A DNA stretch of 64,000 nt from JBFWRK01 sp050248955 (GTDB taxonomy: Bacteria; Actinomycetota; Acidimicrobiia; Acidimicrobiales; Ilumatobacteraceae), in contig JBFWRK010000001.1 of assembly GCA_050248955.1 (NCBI GenBank), positions 372,001 through 436,000 on the forward strand, in the 5' to 3' direction. Positions within the stretch are counted from its first letter, which is position 1, and every line of letters begins with the position of its first letter. The translations under genes were made by a program, and so were the position numbers. Under the pieces are notes generated by a model. The model did not search any database and was not told the DNA's origin. It saw only the letters and a program-made list of their open reading frames with translations. Of the stretch, positions 16,678 through 25,105 are shown piece by piece.

Positions 16678-17711
16678 CAACGCCGCTGCGGCTTGCCGTG
16701 ACGAGCTACTACCTTCCGTCGGAGAGCAAGATCGGTGCCGGCTGGATGGCGCACCGGCTGGCGAACGCGCTCATCGACCTCGGCCACGACGTCACGATGT
16801 TCAGCCCGTGCCGCGCGCCGAGCGATGCGTCGTACCGGCACCATCTGGTCGAACTGAGCGGCTCGATGCGCACGTTCCGGTGGGGCTGGGCCATTCGCCG
16901 TCTGGACCTGTCGGGGTTCGACGGCCTGCTGGCACAAGGCGACGATCACTTCGTGCGACGCAGTGCGGTGCCGGCGCACATCCGGACCCTGCACGGTTCG
17001 TGCTTCGACGAGCTTCGTTACATCCCGAGGCTGCGCGAGAAGGCACGCATGTTCCTGCTCGGCGTGACGGAGCTTGCAGCGGCCGTCCGCACGCCCGACG
17101 TCGTCGGGGTCTCGAAGACGGCTCTGCGGTTCTTCCCCTGGAGGCACCGGGTCATCCCCAACGGTGTCGACACCGGACGGTTCCACCCGGACCCCTCGGT
17201 CCCGAAGGAGCAACGACCTACGGTGCTCTTCGTCGGCACGTTCCACCGGCGCAAGCGCGGTGCGCTGCTCCACGAGGTGTTCCGAACGCACGTGCTACCC
17301 CGGGTTCCCGATGCACAGTTGTGGATGGTGTGCGATGACGCGCCCGAGGCGCCCGGGATCGAAGTGCTCGGGCGGCTGAGTGACGAGGAGCTCGCCGACC
17401 GATACCGCCGGGCCTGGGTGTTCTGCCTGCCGAGCTCGTACGAGGGGTTCGGCGTGCCCTACGTCGAGGCGATGGTGAGCGGTACTGCGGTCGTGGCGAC
17501 ACCGAACCGTGGAGCCCGTGAAGTGCTCGAGGACGGCGCGGCGGGTGTGCTGGCCGCCGACGATCACCTGGGAGCGGAGATCGTCCGATTGCTCACCGAC
17601 ACCGAGTCCCGACAGCGGTTCGAGCAGGCCGGCCTCGCTCGCCGGGATCGCTACGACATCCACGCCACCGCGCAGCAGTACGTCGACCTCGTGCGTTCGC
17701 GACTCGTCTGA
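16674..17711 (+). CDS. Glycosyltransferase family 4 (GT-B)
   Basis: A 345-aa GT-B enzyme. Its ATG overlaps the preceding stop (ATGA). Features are LPSESKIGAGWMAHRLANALIDLGHDVTMFSPC, VIPNGVDTGRFHPDPS, TVLFVGTFHRRKRGALLHEVF, and the donor motif SSYEGFGVPYVEAMVSGTAVVATPNRG. It is the last gene of the five-gene glycosyltransferase operon, and its stop lies 27 bases from the convergent nucleotidyltransferase gene. Confidence 0.88.
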   Translation: MTTPLRLAVTSYYLPSESKIGAGWMAHRLANALIDLGHDVTMFSPCRAPSDASYRHHLVELSGSMRTFRWGWAIRRLDLSGFDGLLAQGDDHFVRRSAVPAHIRTLHGSCFDELRYIPRLREKARMFLLGVTELAAAVRTPDVVGVSKTALRFFPWRHRVIPNGVDTGRFHPDPSVPKEQRPTVLFVGTFHRRKRGALLHEVFRTHVLPRVPDAQLWMVCDDAPEAPGIEVLGRLSDEELADRYRRAWVFCLPSSYEGFGVPYVEAMVSGTAVVATPNRGAREVLEDGAAGVLAADDHLGAEIVRLLTDTESRQRFEQAGLARRDRYDIHATAQQYVDLVRSRLV

Positions 17712-17738
17712 TCGACGCCTGCGCCGCGCGATGCATCG

Positions 17739-18839
17739 TCAGCGGCCGAGGGCTTCGTTCACGACGTGGCGGAGTTGACTGCGGGGTGTGGTTCCTTGCT
17801 GCTCGCGGTACGCCGCCGACGGCCAGAGAAGATCGCCGACGTAGCGAGGCCAGCGGCGGATCGGCTGCACGGCGAGGTTCGCCGCAAGGGCCAGGTACCC
17901 CGGTGTCGGCCGGTCGCTGTCGAGCGCCTCGGCCAGGCGTCGCTCGGCCCAACCGCTGGAATCACGTGCGGGCGCGGCCGGCCGGGCTACGCCGAGCAGG
18001 TCGGCGAGCCGCGCCATGCCGCGCTCGGCGATGTGGGAGGCCTTGATCTCGGCCGCCGCAGCTCGCACTTCTGCGACGTCCACGCCGGCTGTCCACATGA
18101 CGACGAGGTCGGTGAGGCCGTTCACGGCCCGCGTCGATGGGGGAGGGTTCATCATCTGGTGGACGAGGGCATGGAGGAACCGCCACGAGCGAGGCAACGC
18201 AGACAACGTGACGCCTCCGAGGCTGAACGTGTCCGGTCGATCCCAGCACGTCACGGGTGCCTTGCTCGGCTGGCTGAGGCGGTGGTGAAGATCGATCTCG
18301 GTGCCCTGCGGATGGACGAACGTCTCCGAGTGGAAGAACGACGGGCTCGAGAACGGATGGGTGATCGCCCGCGTGCAGCCGGTTGACTCGAGTGCTGCCA
18401 TTGCCGAGTCCAGGTCATGAGCCCGCACCAGCAGATCGATGTCACCGACTTCGCGGTCGCTGGGCGTCCGGTGATCGAGGTGCGCCGTGGCGTTGCCCTT
18501 CAGCACCAAGTTCGCGACGCCCGCACGACCGAGGAGTGCCGCGGCTTCGAGCAGCCGGCGTTCGATCTCGATGGCGCCCGCGAGTGCGATGACACCGCCG
18601 CCCGACTCGCCCGGCAGCAGCCGGCTGAGCAGTCCGGTCACGCGATGCCGTTCAGCGAAGGCCCGAGCTTGCTCGAGCTCGAGCGGGTCGAGCTGGAGTG
18701 GCTGCGCGGCACCTGTCGAGAGCATCGTGACCAGGGCCCAGGTCGCCTGCTCGGCGACCGGGTCGCCGACGACATCCGTCGTCAGCACCTCCAGCGCCGC
18801 TCGTCGGCGGGCCTGATCCGCTCCGCTCCGAGTGGCCAT
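17739..18839 (-). CDS. Nucleotidyltransferase family protein (NTP_transf_5 type), system 2
   Basis: A 366-aa homologue of the protein at 4376-5590. The active-site region reads GVANLVLKGNATAHL then REVGDIDLLVRAHDLDSAM, with the KG dipeptide and the D.D metal pair, followed by TEIDLHHRL. The start is ATG 18839 (MATRSGADQARRR). It is divergent from the B1 gene (76 bases between starts), so both may be co-regulated. The repeated partnership of this family with a PqqD protein, cyclase and HprK-like kinase suggests that it decorates the phosphorylated lasso peptide. Confidence 0.8.
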   Translation of the reverse strand: MATRSGADQARRRAALEVLTTDVVGDPVAEQATWALVTMLSTGAAQPLQLDPLELEQARAFAERHRVTGLLSRLLPGESGGGVIALAGAIEIERRLLEAAALLGRAGVANLVLKGNATAHLDHRTPSDREVGDIDLLVRAHDLDSAMAALESTGCTRAITHPFSSPSFFHSETFVHPQGTEIDLHHRLSQPSKAPVTCWDRPDTFSLGGVTLSALPRSWRFLHALVHQMMNPPPSTRAVNGLTDLVVMWTAGVDVAEVRAAAAEIKASHIAERGMARLADLLGVARPAAPARDSSGWAERRLAEALDSDRPTPGYLALAANLAVQPIRRWPRYVGDLLWPSAAYREQQGTTPRSQLRHVVNEALGR

Positions 18840-18914
18840 CGCGGCATCGTACGGCGATCGGATCCGAGCTGGGGCGCCGATGCGTGGCGCAGCGCAGCCC
18901 GTAGTCTGCTGCGC

Positions 18915-19196
18915 ATGGCGACGGATGCGAGCGCACAGCACTTCACCGTGCCGAGCCACGTCCTGTCGAGGTCGGTCGGTGACGAGACGGTGCTGCTCGA
19001 CCTCCACCAGGACGAGTACTTCGCGCTCAGCCAGGTCGGCACACGGGTCTGGTCGCTCGTCAGTGACGGAGCATCTTTCGGCTCGATCGTCGACGCGGTT
19101 GCGGAGAGCTACGACGTCGATCGTGGCACCGTCGAGGGCGACGTGCGGGCCTTGATCGCTGATCTGGTCACCACCGGACTGCTCCACCAGGGCTGA
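18915..19196 (+). CDS. PqqD-like RRE protein (lasso B1), system 2
   Basis: A 93-aa PqqD-family winged-helix protein with ETVLLDLHQDEYFALSQVGTRVWSLVSDGASFGSIVDAVAESYDV and a C-terminal helix VRALIADLVTTGLL. It would bind the leader of precursor A2 through its Tyr/Pro/Leu/Gly motif. It begins an operon B1, cyclase, precursor, methyltransferase, kinase; the cyclase starts 5 bases after its stop. The start ATG 18915 is unambiguous. Confidence 0.87.
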   Translation: MATDASAQHFTVPSHVLSRSVGDETVLLDLHQDEYFALSQVGTRVWSLVSDGASFGSIVDAVAESYDVDRGTVEGDVRALIADLVTTGLLHQG

Positions 19197-19200
19197 GCGC

Positions 19201-21054
19201 GTGGGCGGCTTCATCGCGGCGGTCCCGCGTGGTGCGCCGGCGAGCCCGGACCTCATCGAACGAGCGATCGCCGCGTCGCGGGATCGGGCGCCCGACGGCG
19301 TCAGGCACGTGGTGACGCCGGAAGGCGTTCTGCTCGTGCAGTGCATGTTCGCCAACACGCCCGAGTCGGTTGGCGAGCAACTGCCGCTCGCCGACCCGTC
19401 CGGTCGCGTGTGGATCGTGAAGCGAGGACACCTCAACAACATCGACGAGCTACGCGGCCGCTTGCGCGACCGGCTCGGTGCGGATGCCAGGGTGCACACC
19501 GACGCCGAAGTGATGCTCGCCGCCTATCTCGCCTGGGGCGCCGGCATGGCCGGACGGCTCAACGGCGAGTTCACGCTCGCCATCTGGGATGGACGTGACC
19601 GGTCGCTGTTCGTGCTGCGTGATCACTTGGGTCGCCGTGGTTGTTACACGCACGATGGACCCGAGTGGTACGTCGCAGCGTCCGAACCGGCGCAGGTGCT
19701 TCCATTTCCCGGGGTCTCTGATGAGCTAGATGAGTTGGCGGTCGTCGACTACATCTCCGGCTGGCCCGTCGACCGTCTGAGGACGTTCTTCGCCGGCATC
19801 CATCGCCCGCTGCCGGCGACGGCAGTGATGGCCCGATGCGAGGGAGCCGCCGAGCATCTGTACTGGACCCCCTCGCTCTGCACCGACAAGGCGACCCAGC
19901 CTCCCTCCGACTACGCGCCGACGATCTATCAGTACTTCGAGCGCTCGGTTCGCGCTTCACTCCGATCCTCGACGCCGGTCCTTTGCGACTTGTCGGGGGG
20001 ACTCGACTCCGCGGCGGTTGTGGGCATGGCGGCGAAGCTCTGTCGCGAAGAACCTGGTCTGAGTCGTGGGCTCAGCGCGCATTCGTACGTCTACCCCGGT
20101 CGCGAGTGCGACGAATCGAACTACATCCAGGATGTCCTCGCGATGTGGCCGATGCCTTGGATCGGCAGAGATGCAACCATTCCTGACGAGCCTGATCTGG
20201 AGCGTGTTGAACTGGCACGCTCGATGAGATGGATCGTTGGTGTTCGATCGCCTGCAGCCAGGCAACAGATGCGATGGATGCGAGAGAGCGACGTCCGCGT
20301 CCAGCTCAACGGCGACGCAGGTGACGCGCTGTTCCACAGCGGCCCTCTGCCGCTCGATCCCTCCCTTCGCACCGCGGACGCGTGGCCTCGGTACGTCTGG
20401 TGGACTTCACGACGCTCGCTCAGGCTCGCCGTGACGCGCGTGCGGCGCGAAGTGCTTCGTCGTCGAACGCCTGAATGGGCTCTGCGTCGCTATCTGCAGC
20501 TCGTGGGATTCGATCCTCACGGAGACTCGGTGCTGACTGACAAGGCTTTGGCACTTCATCGCGAGGTTGCGCAGGAGCAGCCTGCCTTCTCAGCTCATGA
20601 GCGCGCGGCCATGGACGATGTTTGGAACCCTGGTGCGCTGATAGCCAGCGGTGCAAACGATGCGGTGTCCTTGCGGTCCGCCTTCGAACTCAGAGCACCG
20701 CTGGCGAATGCGGATCTCGTCTCTGCGGTCCTCGCCGTTCCTCTGCTCACGCATCGCTGGAACGCTCGATGGCGGGCGCTGCAGCGGGAGGCATTTGCCT
20801 CGCTCTATCCAGCGAGCGTCGCAGCTCGGACCGACAAGGCGGAGTTCAGCCTCCAATCCGTGCAGACGAATACCCCTCAGCGATCGACAGGCGTAGATCA
20901 GTTGGTAGCCCGAGGTCTTGTGGATGGCGAGCGGTTCCAAGCTCGATGCGAGGAGCTTGCGCTTTCGAGGGCGAGCGGGCGCGACCTGTCGGTTCCATGG
21001 AGCCTCGTGACGAGCAGCATCTTCGGCAGATGGCTCAGCGAAGCCGAGCCGTAG
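19201..21054 (+). CDS. Asparagine synthetase-like lasso cyclase (C protein), full length
   Basis: A 617-aa two-domain protein. Residues 1-~200 have the Ntn glutaminase fold (RVWIVKRGHLNNIDELRGRL, FTLAIWDGRDRSLFVLRDHLGRRGCYTH). The nucleophile Cys2 of true asparagine synthetase B is replaced (MGGFIAAV), so glutamine hydrolysis is not expected; this is usual for lasso cyclases. The PP-loop SGGLDSAAVVG lies at about residue 264. The later AR.DKAEFS motif belongs to the synthetase domain. It activates the Asp of the core and closes the ring. GTG 19201 is 5 bases after the B1 stop. The gene end is somewhat lower in GC than its start. Confidence 0.9.
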   Translation: MGGFIAAVPRGAPASPDLIERAIAASRDRAPDGVRHVVTPEGVLLVQCMFANTPESVGEQLPLADPSGRVWIVKRGHLNNIDELRGRLRDRLGADARVHTDAEVMLAAYLAWGAGMAGRLNGEFTLAIWDGRDRSLFVLRDHLGRRGCYTHDGPEWYVAASEPAQVLPFPGVSDELDELAVVDYISGWPVDRLRTFFAGIHRPLPATAVMARCEGAAEHLYWTPSLCTDKATQPPSDYAPTIYQYFERSVRASLRSSTPVLCDLSGGLDSAAVVGMAAKLCREEPGLSRGLSAHSYVYPGRECDESNYIQDVLAMWPMPWIGRDATIPDEPDLERVELARSMRWIVGVRSPAARQQMRWMRESDVRVQLNGDAGDALFHSGPLPLDPSLRTADAWPRYVWWTSRRSLRLAVTRVRREVLRRRTPEWALRRYLQLVGFDPHGDSVLTDKALALHREVAQEQPAFSAHERAAMDDVWNPGALIASGANDAVSLRSAFELRAPLANADLVSAVLAVPLLTHRWNARWRALQREAFASLYPASVAARTDKAEFSLQSVQTNTPQRSTGVDQLVARGLVDGERFQARCEELALSRASGRDLSVPWSLVTSSIFGRWLSEAEP

Positions 21055-21161
21055 CAGGACCGCGGTGTGCACTCCGGGATGTGGTGGTGCTGCTCGCGTC
21101 CGCGAGGGTGAGCCCGAAGTCAGTCGCGTGAGCCGAACAGCCCATTCGCAAGGGGACGTCG

Positions 21162-21341
21162 ATGTGTACGATTGTCCGCATGCCCACCGACGTCCAGCGC
21201 GCTTCCTATGAGAGTCCAACGCTCGTACGCCTTGGAGCGGTCGCATCCCTCACGCTGGCCAGTGGCGTCGGTAGCCGGATGGACACTGGCGGTCCGAACG
21301 CGTGCGACGTGGGAGACATGCGGAATCCGGGGACCTGCTGA
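21162..21341 (+). CDS. Lasso peptide precursor A2 (59 aa)
   Basis: A small gene between the cyclase and the methyltransferase. Counting from ATG 21162, preceded by AAGGGGA about 5 bases upstream, the leader holds Tyr16, Pro19, Leu21, Gly25 and Thr31. The predicted core begins at Ala33 (ASGVGSRMD...), which puts Asp41 at core position 9 for a 9-residue ring. The 27-residue core includes Arg at core positions 7 and 22 and Cys at 16 and 27, the last being the C-terminal residue. An in-frame ATG at 21180 lacks a ribosome site. All leader and ring landmarks match precursor A1 in spacing. A start with Ala is less common than Gly; cutting at Gly35 instead would leave a 7-residue ring. Confidence 0.85.
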   Translation: MCTIVRMPTDVQRASYESPTLVRLGAVASLTLASGVGSRMDTGGPNACDVGDMRNPGTC

Positions 21342-21344
21342 TTT

Positions 21345-22493
21345 GTGTCGACGTCGGAGTTGGCCGAACACCTCGGCTACCTGACGGACAAGACGAGGCT
21401 CGAGGCATATCGGTCTGCTCTGTGCGAGATTGTCCGACCTGACTCAGTTGTGCTCGACTTGGGAGCAGGAACCGGCCTTCTCGGGCTTCTGGCTGCCCAA
21501 GCGGGTGCGCGGCGCGTGTACGCCGTGGACGGGGGACCGATCCTCGAGTTGTCCCGGCTCGTCGCCTGGCGATCGGAGCTGGGCGATCGCATCGTGCACA
21601 TCCGTGGACTCAGCACCCGCATCGATCTTCCCGAGCGCGTGGACGTGGTGGTGTGCGATCAGATCGGCGGCTTCGTCCACGATGCCGGAATCCTCGGCTA
21701 CTACGCCGATGCCGTGGCGCGATTCCTCAAGCCCGGTGGTGTGCTGATCCCCGGTTCGTTCCGGCTGTGCCTGACGCCCATCGACGACGAGCAACTCGAG
21801 CGCCGCGTCGCTGACTGGCGAAGTGGTCCGGACGGCCTCGACTTCACTCCCTTCGCCGACGCGGCGGCGAACACGGAGCACCATGTGAACGCGCCCGCTG
21901 GGTGCGCGCTTGGGCCGGAGGCAGTCATTGCGGAGATCACGGCCGACCATGACAGCCACTTCGGTGGTTCGGTCGAGCTTCCGATCGAACGACCGGGCCG
22001 GGTGTGCGGCGTGCTCGGCACGTTCGTCGCTCGAATGTCGCCGAGCGTCACGCTCACGAATGCCCCGTGGGCGGACCAACCGATGAACCGCTGGCAGAAC
22101 TTCTATCCATTCGCTGAAGCAAGCGATGTCGACGCGGGCGACCGCGTCGAAGCATCGATCGACGTGTCGCCCCGCAATGGCATGGTCGCCTGGCGGGGGA
22201 GGATCGTCCGTGCTGACGGCGCGAGCGGCCCGAGCTTCGCCCACGACACCTTGCAGGGGAGCTTCGCGGGTCCGCGGGCGATCATCCGGTCCAGCGACAA
22301 GTGGACACCCTCGCCGACCGAGCACGTGCCTGTAGCGCGCAGCGTGCTCGACTCGCTCGACGCCACCCGGTCGATCGATGATCTTGCTCGACTCGTGCGT
22401 GAGGCCCACCCTGGGCAGTTCGTCAGCCAGCACCACGCGCGGAGCTTCGTGCGTTCGGTGCTCGGGCCGGTCGTGCATCCTTCCGAGGGTTGA
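21345..22493 (+). CDS. PRMT-like methyltransferase with C-terminal helical extension (lasso tailoring)
   Basis: A 382-aa SAM-dependent enzyme. Motif I is VVLDLGAGTGLLGLLA (residues 36-50), and later motifs are AVDGG and DVVVCDQIGGF. A beta-rich half follows that reads like the PRMT barrel (TNAPWADQPMNRWQNFYPF...GDRVEASIDV). PRMT enzymes use a double-Glu loop; here the corresponding segment is CDQIGG, so the substrate residue may differ from classical arginine. The last ~55 residues (SVLDSLDATRSIDDLARLVREAHPG) look like a small PqqD/winged-helix-type domain that could recognise the leader. GTG 21345 is 3 bases after the precursor stop, so it is almost certainly a tailoring enzyme for A2, whose core contains two Arg. 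Confidence 0.75.
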   Translation: MSTSELAEHLGYLTDKTRLEAYRSALCEIVRPDSVVLDLGAGTGLLGLLAAQAGARRVYAVDGGPILELSRLVAWRSELGDRIVHIRGLSTRIDLPERVDVVVCDQIGGFVHDAGILGYYADAVARFLKPGGVLIPGSFRLCLTPIDDEQLERRVADWRSGPDGLDFTPFADAAANTEHHVNAPAGCALGPEAVIAEITADHDSHFGGSVELPIERPGRVCGVLGTFVARMSPSVTLTNAPWADQPMNRWQNFYPFAEASDVDAGDRVEASIDVSPRNGMVAWRGRIVRADGASGPSFAHDTLQGSFAGPRAIIRSSDKWTPSPTEHVPVARSVLDSLDATRSIDDLARLVREAHPGQFVSQHHARSFVRSVLGPVVHPSEG

Positions 22494-22498
22494 CCGCG

Positions 22499-23410
22499 AT
22501 GCCGGTCCGCGTGCTCGGCTGTTCGATCGCTTGTGATCGCCCCCTCCCGGCGGCCGCGCTGCCCGACGACGAACCCGTCGACGTCGTCGTCGAAGGTGGG
22601 TTCGAACCGATGCCGCCGGCAGCCTGGATCGGATCCGAGGACTGGCCACGTATCACCCTGGACGCCGACGGGGCGACGCTGTGGTTCGACGGTGATGCCG
22701 TGTTCCGGTTGGAGCCGCGGCGCCGCACGATCGCGTACCAGCTGTTGAGCGATCTCGACGACCAGACGTTCGCCCACGAGTTGGTCGACGCGGTGCTTCC
22801 GCGCTATCTGGCGCTCAGAGGCGATCACGTATTGCACGGAAGCTCGGTGGGAGGTCGTACGGGCGCGCTCGTGCTGGTGGGGTCATCCGGCGCGGGCAAG
22901 TCGACGCTCGCCGCTTCTCTGGTCGCGGCAGGATGGCAGTTGCTCGGCGACGATGCGGCAGTGGTCCTGTCGATCCACGGCGTCGATCACGTTGTCCCGT
23001 CCGGCACGAGCCTCCGGCTGTACACAGATGCCGCGAATGCCGCGTTCGACTCGCTCCCACAGCTCGGTCCGCCGATGGCGTACTGGTCGTCGAAGCGCTT
23101 GCTCTCCCCGATGGACAATGCGCTGCCGACGGCACAACAGCCGTTGCTGTTGCGCGCCGTCGTGGAGTTGCTCGAGGGCACTGGATCACCGTCGCTCATT
23201 CGGCTGGACGGGGGTGCGAGCTTCGAGCTCCTCGCCCGCAGCTCGTTCGACTTGCCTGACGACACCGTGATGGCAGGTCTGCGGCTGCTCGAGCGATGGG
23301 CGCCGCTTGCCGGACGTGTCGAGTGCTACCGGCTCGTCAGACGTTTCGACCTGGACGCGCTGCGCGACATCGGCGACGTGCTCCGACCGCTCCTCGACGG
23401 TCCGTCGTGA
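22499..23410 (+). CDS. HprK-like P-loop kinase of lasso system 2
   Basis: A 303-aa HprK-fold kinase with LHG (112-114), P-loop GSSGAGKS (128-135) and GDD (150-152), spaced exactly as in the kinase at 1668-2633. ATG 22499 is preceded by GAGGG about 10 bases upstream; TTG 22490, overlapping the methyltransferase stop, is also in frame. It is the last gene of the system 2 operon. Lasso kinases of this type phosphorylate the peptide. The predicted core of A2 ends in Thr-Cys rather than Ser, leaving Ser2, Ser6, Thr10 or Thr26 of the core as candidates. Confidence 0.85.
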   Translation: MPVRVLGCSIACDRPLPAAALPDDEPVDVVVEGGFEPMPPAAWIGSEDWPRITLDADGATLWFDGDAVFRLEPRRRTIAYQLLSDLDDQTFAHELVDAVLPRYLALRGDHVLHGSSVGGRTGALVLVGSSGAGKSTLAASLVAAGWQLLGDDAAVVLSIHGVDHVVPSGTSLRLYTDAANAAFDSLPQLGPPMAYWSSKRLLSPMDNALPTAQQPLLLRAVVELLEGTGSPSLIRLDGGASFELLARSSFDLPDDTVMAGLRLLERWAPLAGRVECYRLVRRFDLDALRDIGDVLRPLLDGPS

Positions 23411-23422
23411 TCGAGGAGGCTC

Positions 23423-25018
23423 CTACGAGGTGCGCGTCTGCTCGTAGTAGCCGTAGCCGTAGGCGTCGCCCTGGTCCTGCGTCGCCCGGTTGGCGACCAC
23501 GCCCAGGAGCTTCACCCGAGCAGTCGTGAGGCGATCGATCGCGGCGCGCAGCGAGCTCTTGTGCGTCTTGACCATGGACGTCACGACGATCGCACCGTCG
23601 ACCAACTTCGACAGGACGACGCCGTCCGTGACCACAGTCGGCGGACAGTCGATGATCACCATGTCTGCGAACTTCACGATGTCATCGATGACCTGTGTGA
23701 GATAGGGCGAGCCGAGCAGCTCGGCCGGATTCGGTGTCGGCGTTCCGGAGGGGAGGATCCAGAGGTTCGGGACCTCCGTCTCGCACAGGAAGTCAGTCGC
23801 CTTCACGACGGGGAACCGCGCGGCATCGTGCTCGCCGGCCGTCGCTGGCAGATAGCGGTGCTGGTCGACCAAGAGGTCGGCAAGCCCGAGGTGACCCGAC
23901 ACCCCGAATGCGGCATCGAGTTGGGGCCGCCGCAGATCGCCGGACACGAGCACCGTGGTGCTGCCGGTCATGGCGAACGCAGCAGCCAGGTTGGAGGAGA
24001 CGAGTGACTTGCCGTCGCCCTGCTCGGGACTGGTGACTGCGACGGCGCGGAGAGGTTCCTCGGCGCCGAGGAACCGCACGCTCGTTCGGAGCGAACGGAA
24101 CGCTTCTGCGAGTGCGCGCTCGGACTCATCGAACACGGGCAGCGCAGTGCCGAGCACGTGAGATGCCTTTGGCAGCTGAGAGATGGTCGGGACGCCGGCG
24201 ATCTCTGCCGCATCGTCGGGCGTGCGGATCTTGTCGTCGAGCAGTTCTCGCGCTCCTGCCAGTGCACCGCCGATGAACAGACCGAGCACGGCGCCGAGCG
24301 CGGCCCGCATCGGTACGTTCGGTCCCGGAGGCTGTGTCGCCGCTGTCGCCGATTCGAGGAGCTCGGCCGCCTTTGGCCGAGTCGCCTCCTGCGTGAGGAT
24401 CGTCTGCTGCTGGTCGAACAAGCCCTGGAATCGGCGAAGCTCGGCGTCGCGTTGCGCTTCGAGGGCGGACGTATCGGCGTTGGTGAAGAGCGCGACGTTG
24501 ATGTCCCGGGTCAGACTCGCTACTCGCTCCTGAGACGCCGCGAGTTGCGCTTCGATGTCTGCCGAGCGCTCGGTGAGCGTCGCGGTGCGAGCCTCGTTCT
24601 GGATCTCGACGAACGACTCGCCATAGGCGTTGACGATGGCGATGGCGCGATCTGCGTCGTAGTTCGTCGCAGTGATCGTGAACGTGCTCGAGTACTGCTC
24701 GCTCGTGCCGTCGATCGCGGCGAGCTCGTCGGCGGTGACGCCGGGGAGCTTCTCCGCAACGGCTGCCGTGACGATCGGACCACGCATGATCTTCAGCTGG
24801 GCCTTGATGTACGACGTCGAATCGCCAAAGCGCAGCGACAGATCGCCATCGTCGGGGGCTGCGCGGACCAGCACCGATGCCGATGCCTGATACGGCTCCG
24901 CCGGGACGCGGGAGGCCTGCCATCCGGCGGCGAGGCCGACGACCACCATGGCCTGGAGGATGACCCACCACTGGCGCTTGAGCACCGCCAGTGTCTTGCG
25001 GAACGCAACCGGGTCCAT
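23423..25018 (-). CDS. Polysaccharide co-polymerase / bacterial tyrosine autokinase (Wzz + BY-kinase)
   Basis: A 531-aa fusion. An N-terminal membrane helix (WWVILQAMVVVGLAAGW), an extracytoplasmic coiled-coil Wzz region and a second helix (AALGAVLGLFIGGALAGA) precede the BY-kinase. The kinase has Walker A SPEQGDGKS, Walker A-prime VLVSGDLRRP and Walker B MVIIDCPPT. The C-terminus carries a tyrosine cluster YGYGYYEQT for trans-autophosphorylation. It controls chain length and export of the polysaccharide at the membrane. The first Asp of the usual Walker A-prime (D.D) is Ser here. It converges with the lasso kinase gene, 12 bases between stops. Confidence 0.92.
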   Translation of the reverse strand: MDPVAFRKTLAVLKRQWWVILQAMVVVGLAAGWQASRVPAEPYQASASVLVRAAPDDGDLSLRFGDSTSYIKAQLKIMRGPIVTAAVAEKLPGVTADELAAIDGTSEQYSSTFTITATNYDADRAIAIVNAYGESFVEIQNEARTATLTERSADIEAQLAASQERVASLTRDINVALFTNADTSALEAQRDAELRRFQGLFDQQQTILTQEATRPKAAELLESATAATQPPGPNVPMRAALGAVLGLFIGGALAGARELLDDKIRTPDDAAEIAGVPTISQLPKASHVLGTALPVFDESERALAEAFRSLRTSVRFLGAEEPLRAVAVTSPEQGDGKSLVSSNLAAAFAMTGSTTVLVSGDLRRPQLDAAFGVSGHLGLADLLVDQHRYLPATAGEHDAARFPVVKATDFLCETEVPNLWILPSGTPTPNPAELLGSPYLTQVIDDIVKFADMVIIDCPPTVVTDGVVLSKLVDGAIVVTSMVKTHKSSLRAAIDRLTTARVKLLGVVANRATQDQGDAYGYGYYEQTRTS

Positions 25019-25105
25019 CAGATCAGCTTACGGATCCGCGAGCAGTGTGTGTCGTCGACCCGCCACGATGAGCGCTAGTCCGGGCAGACCATTCACGTGG
25101 CTCCA

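Noticed and set aside
21172..21384. A 70-codon frame over the second lasso precursor in another reading frame.
   Set aside because: It lacks a ribosome site and has no recognisable motif, while the overlapping frame carries the full lasso leader pattern.
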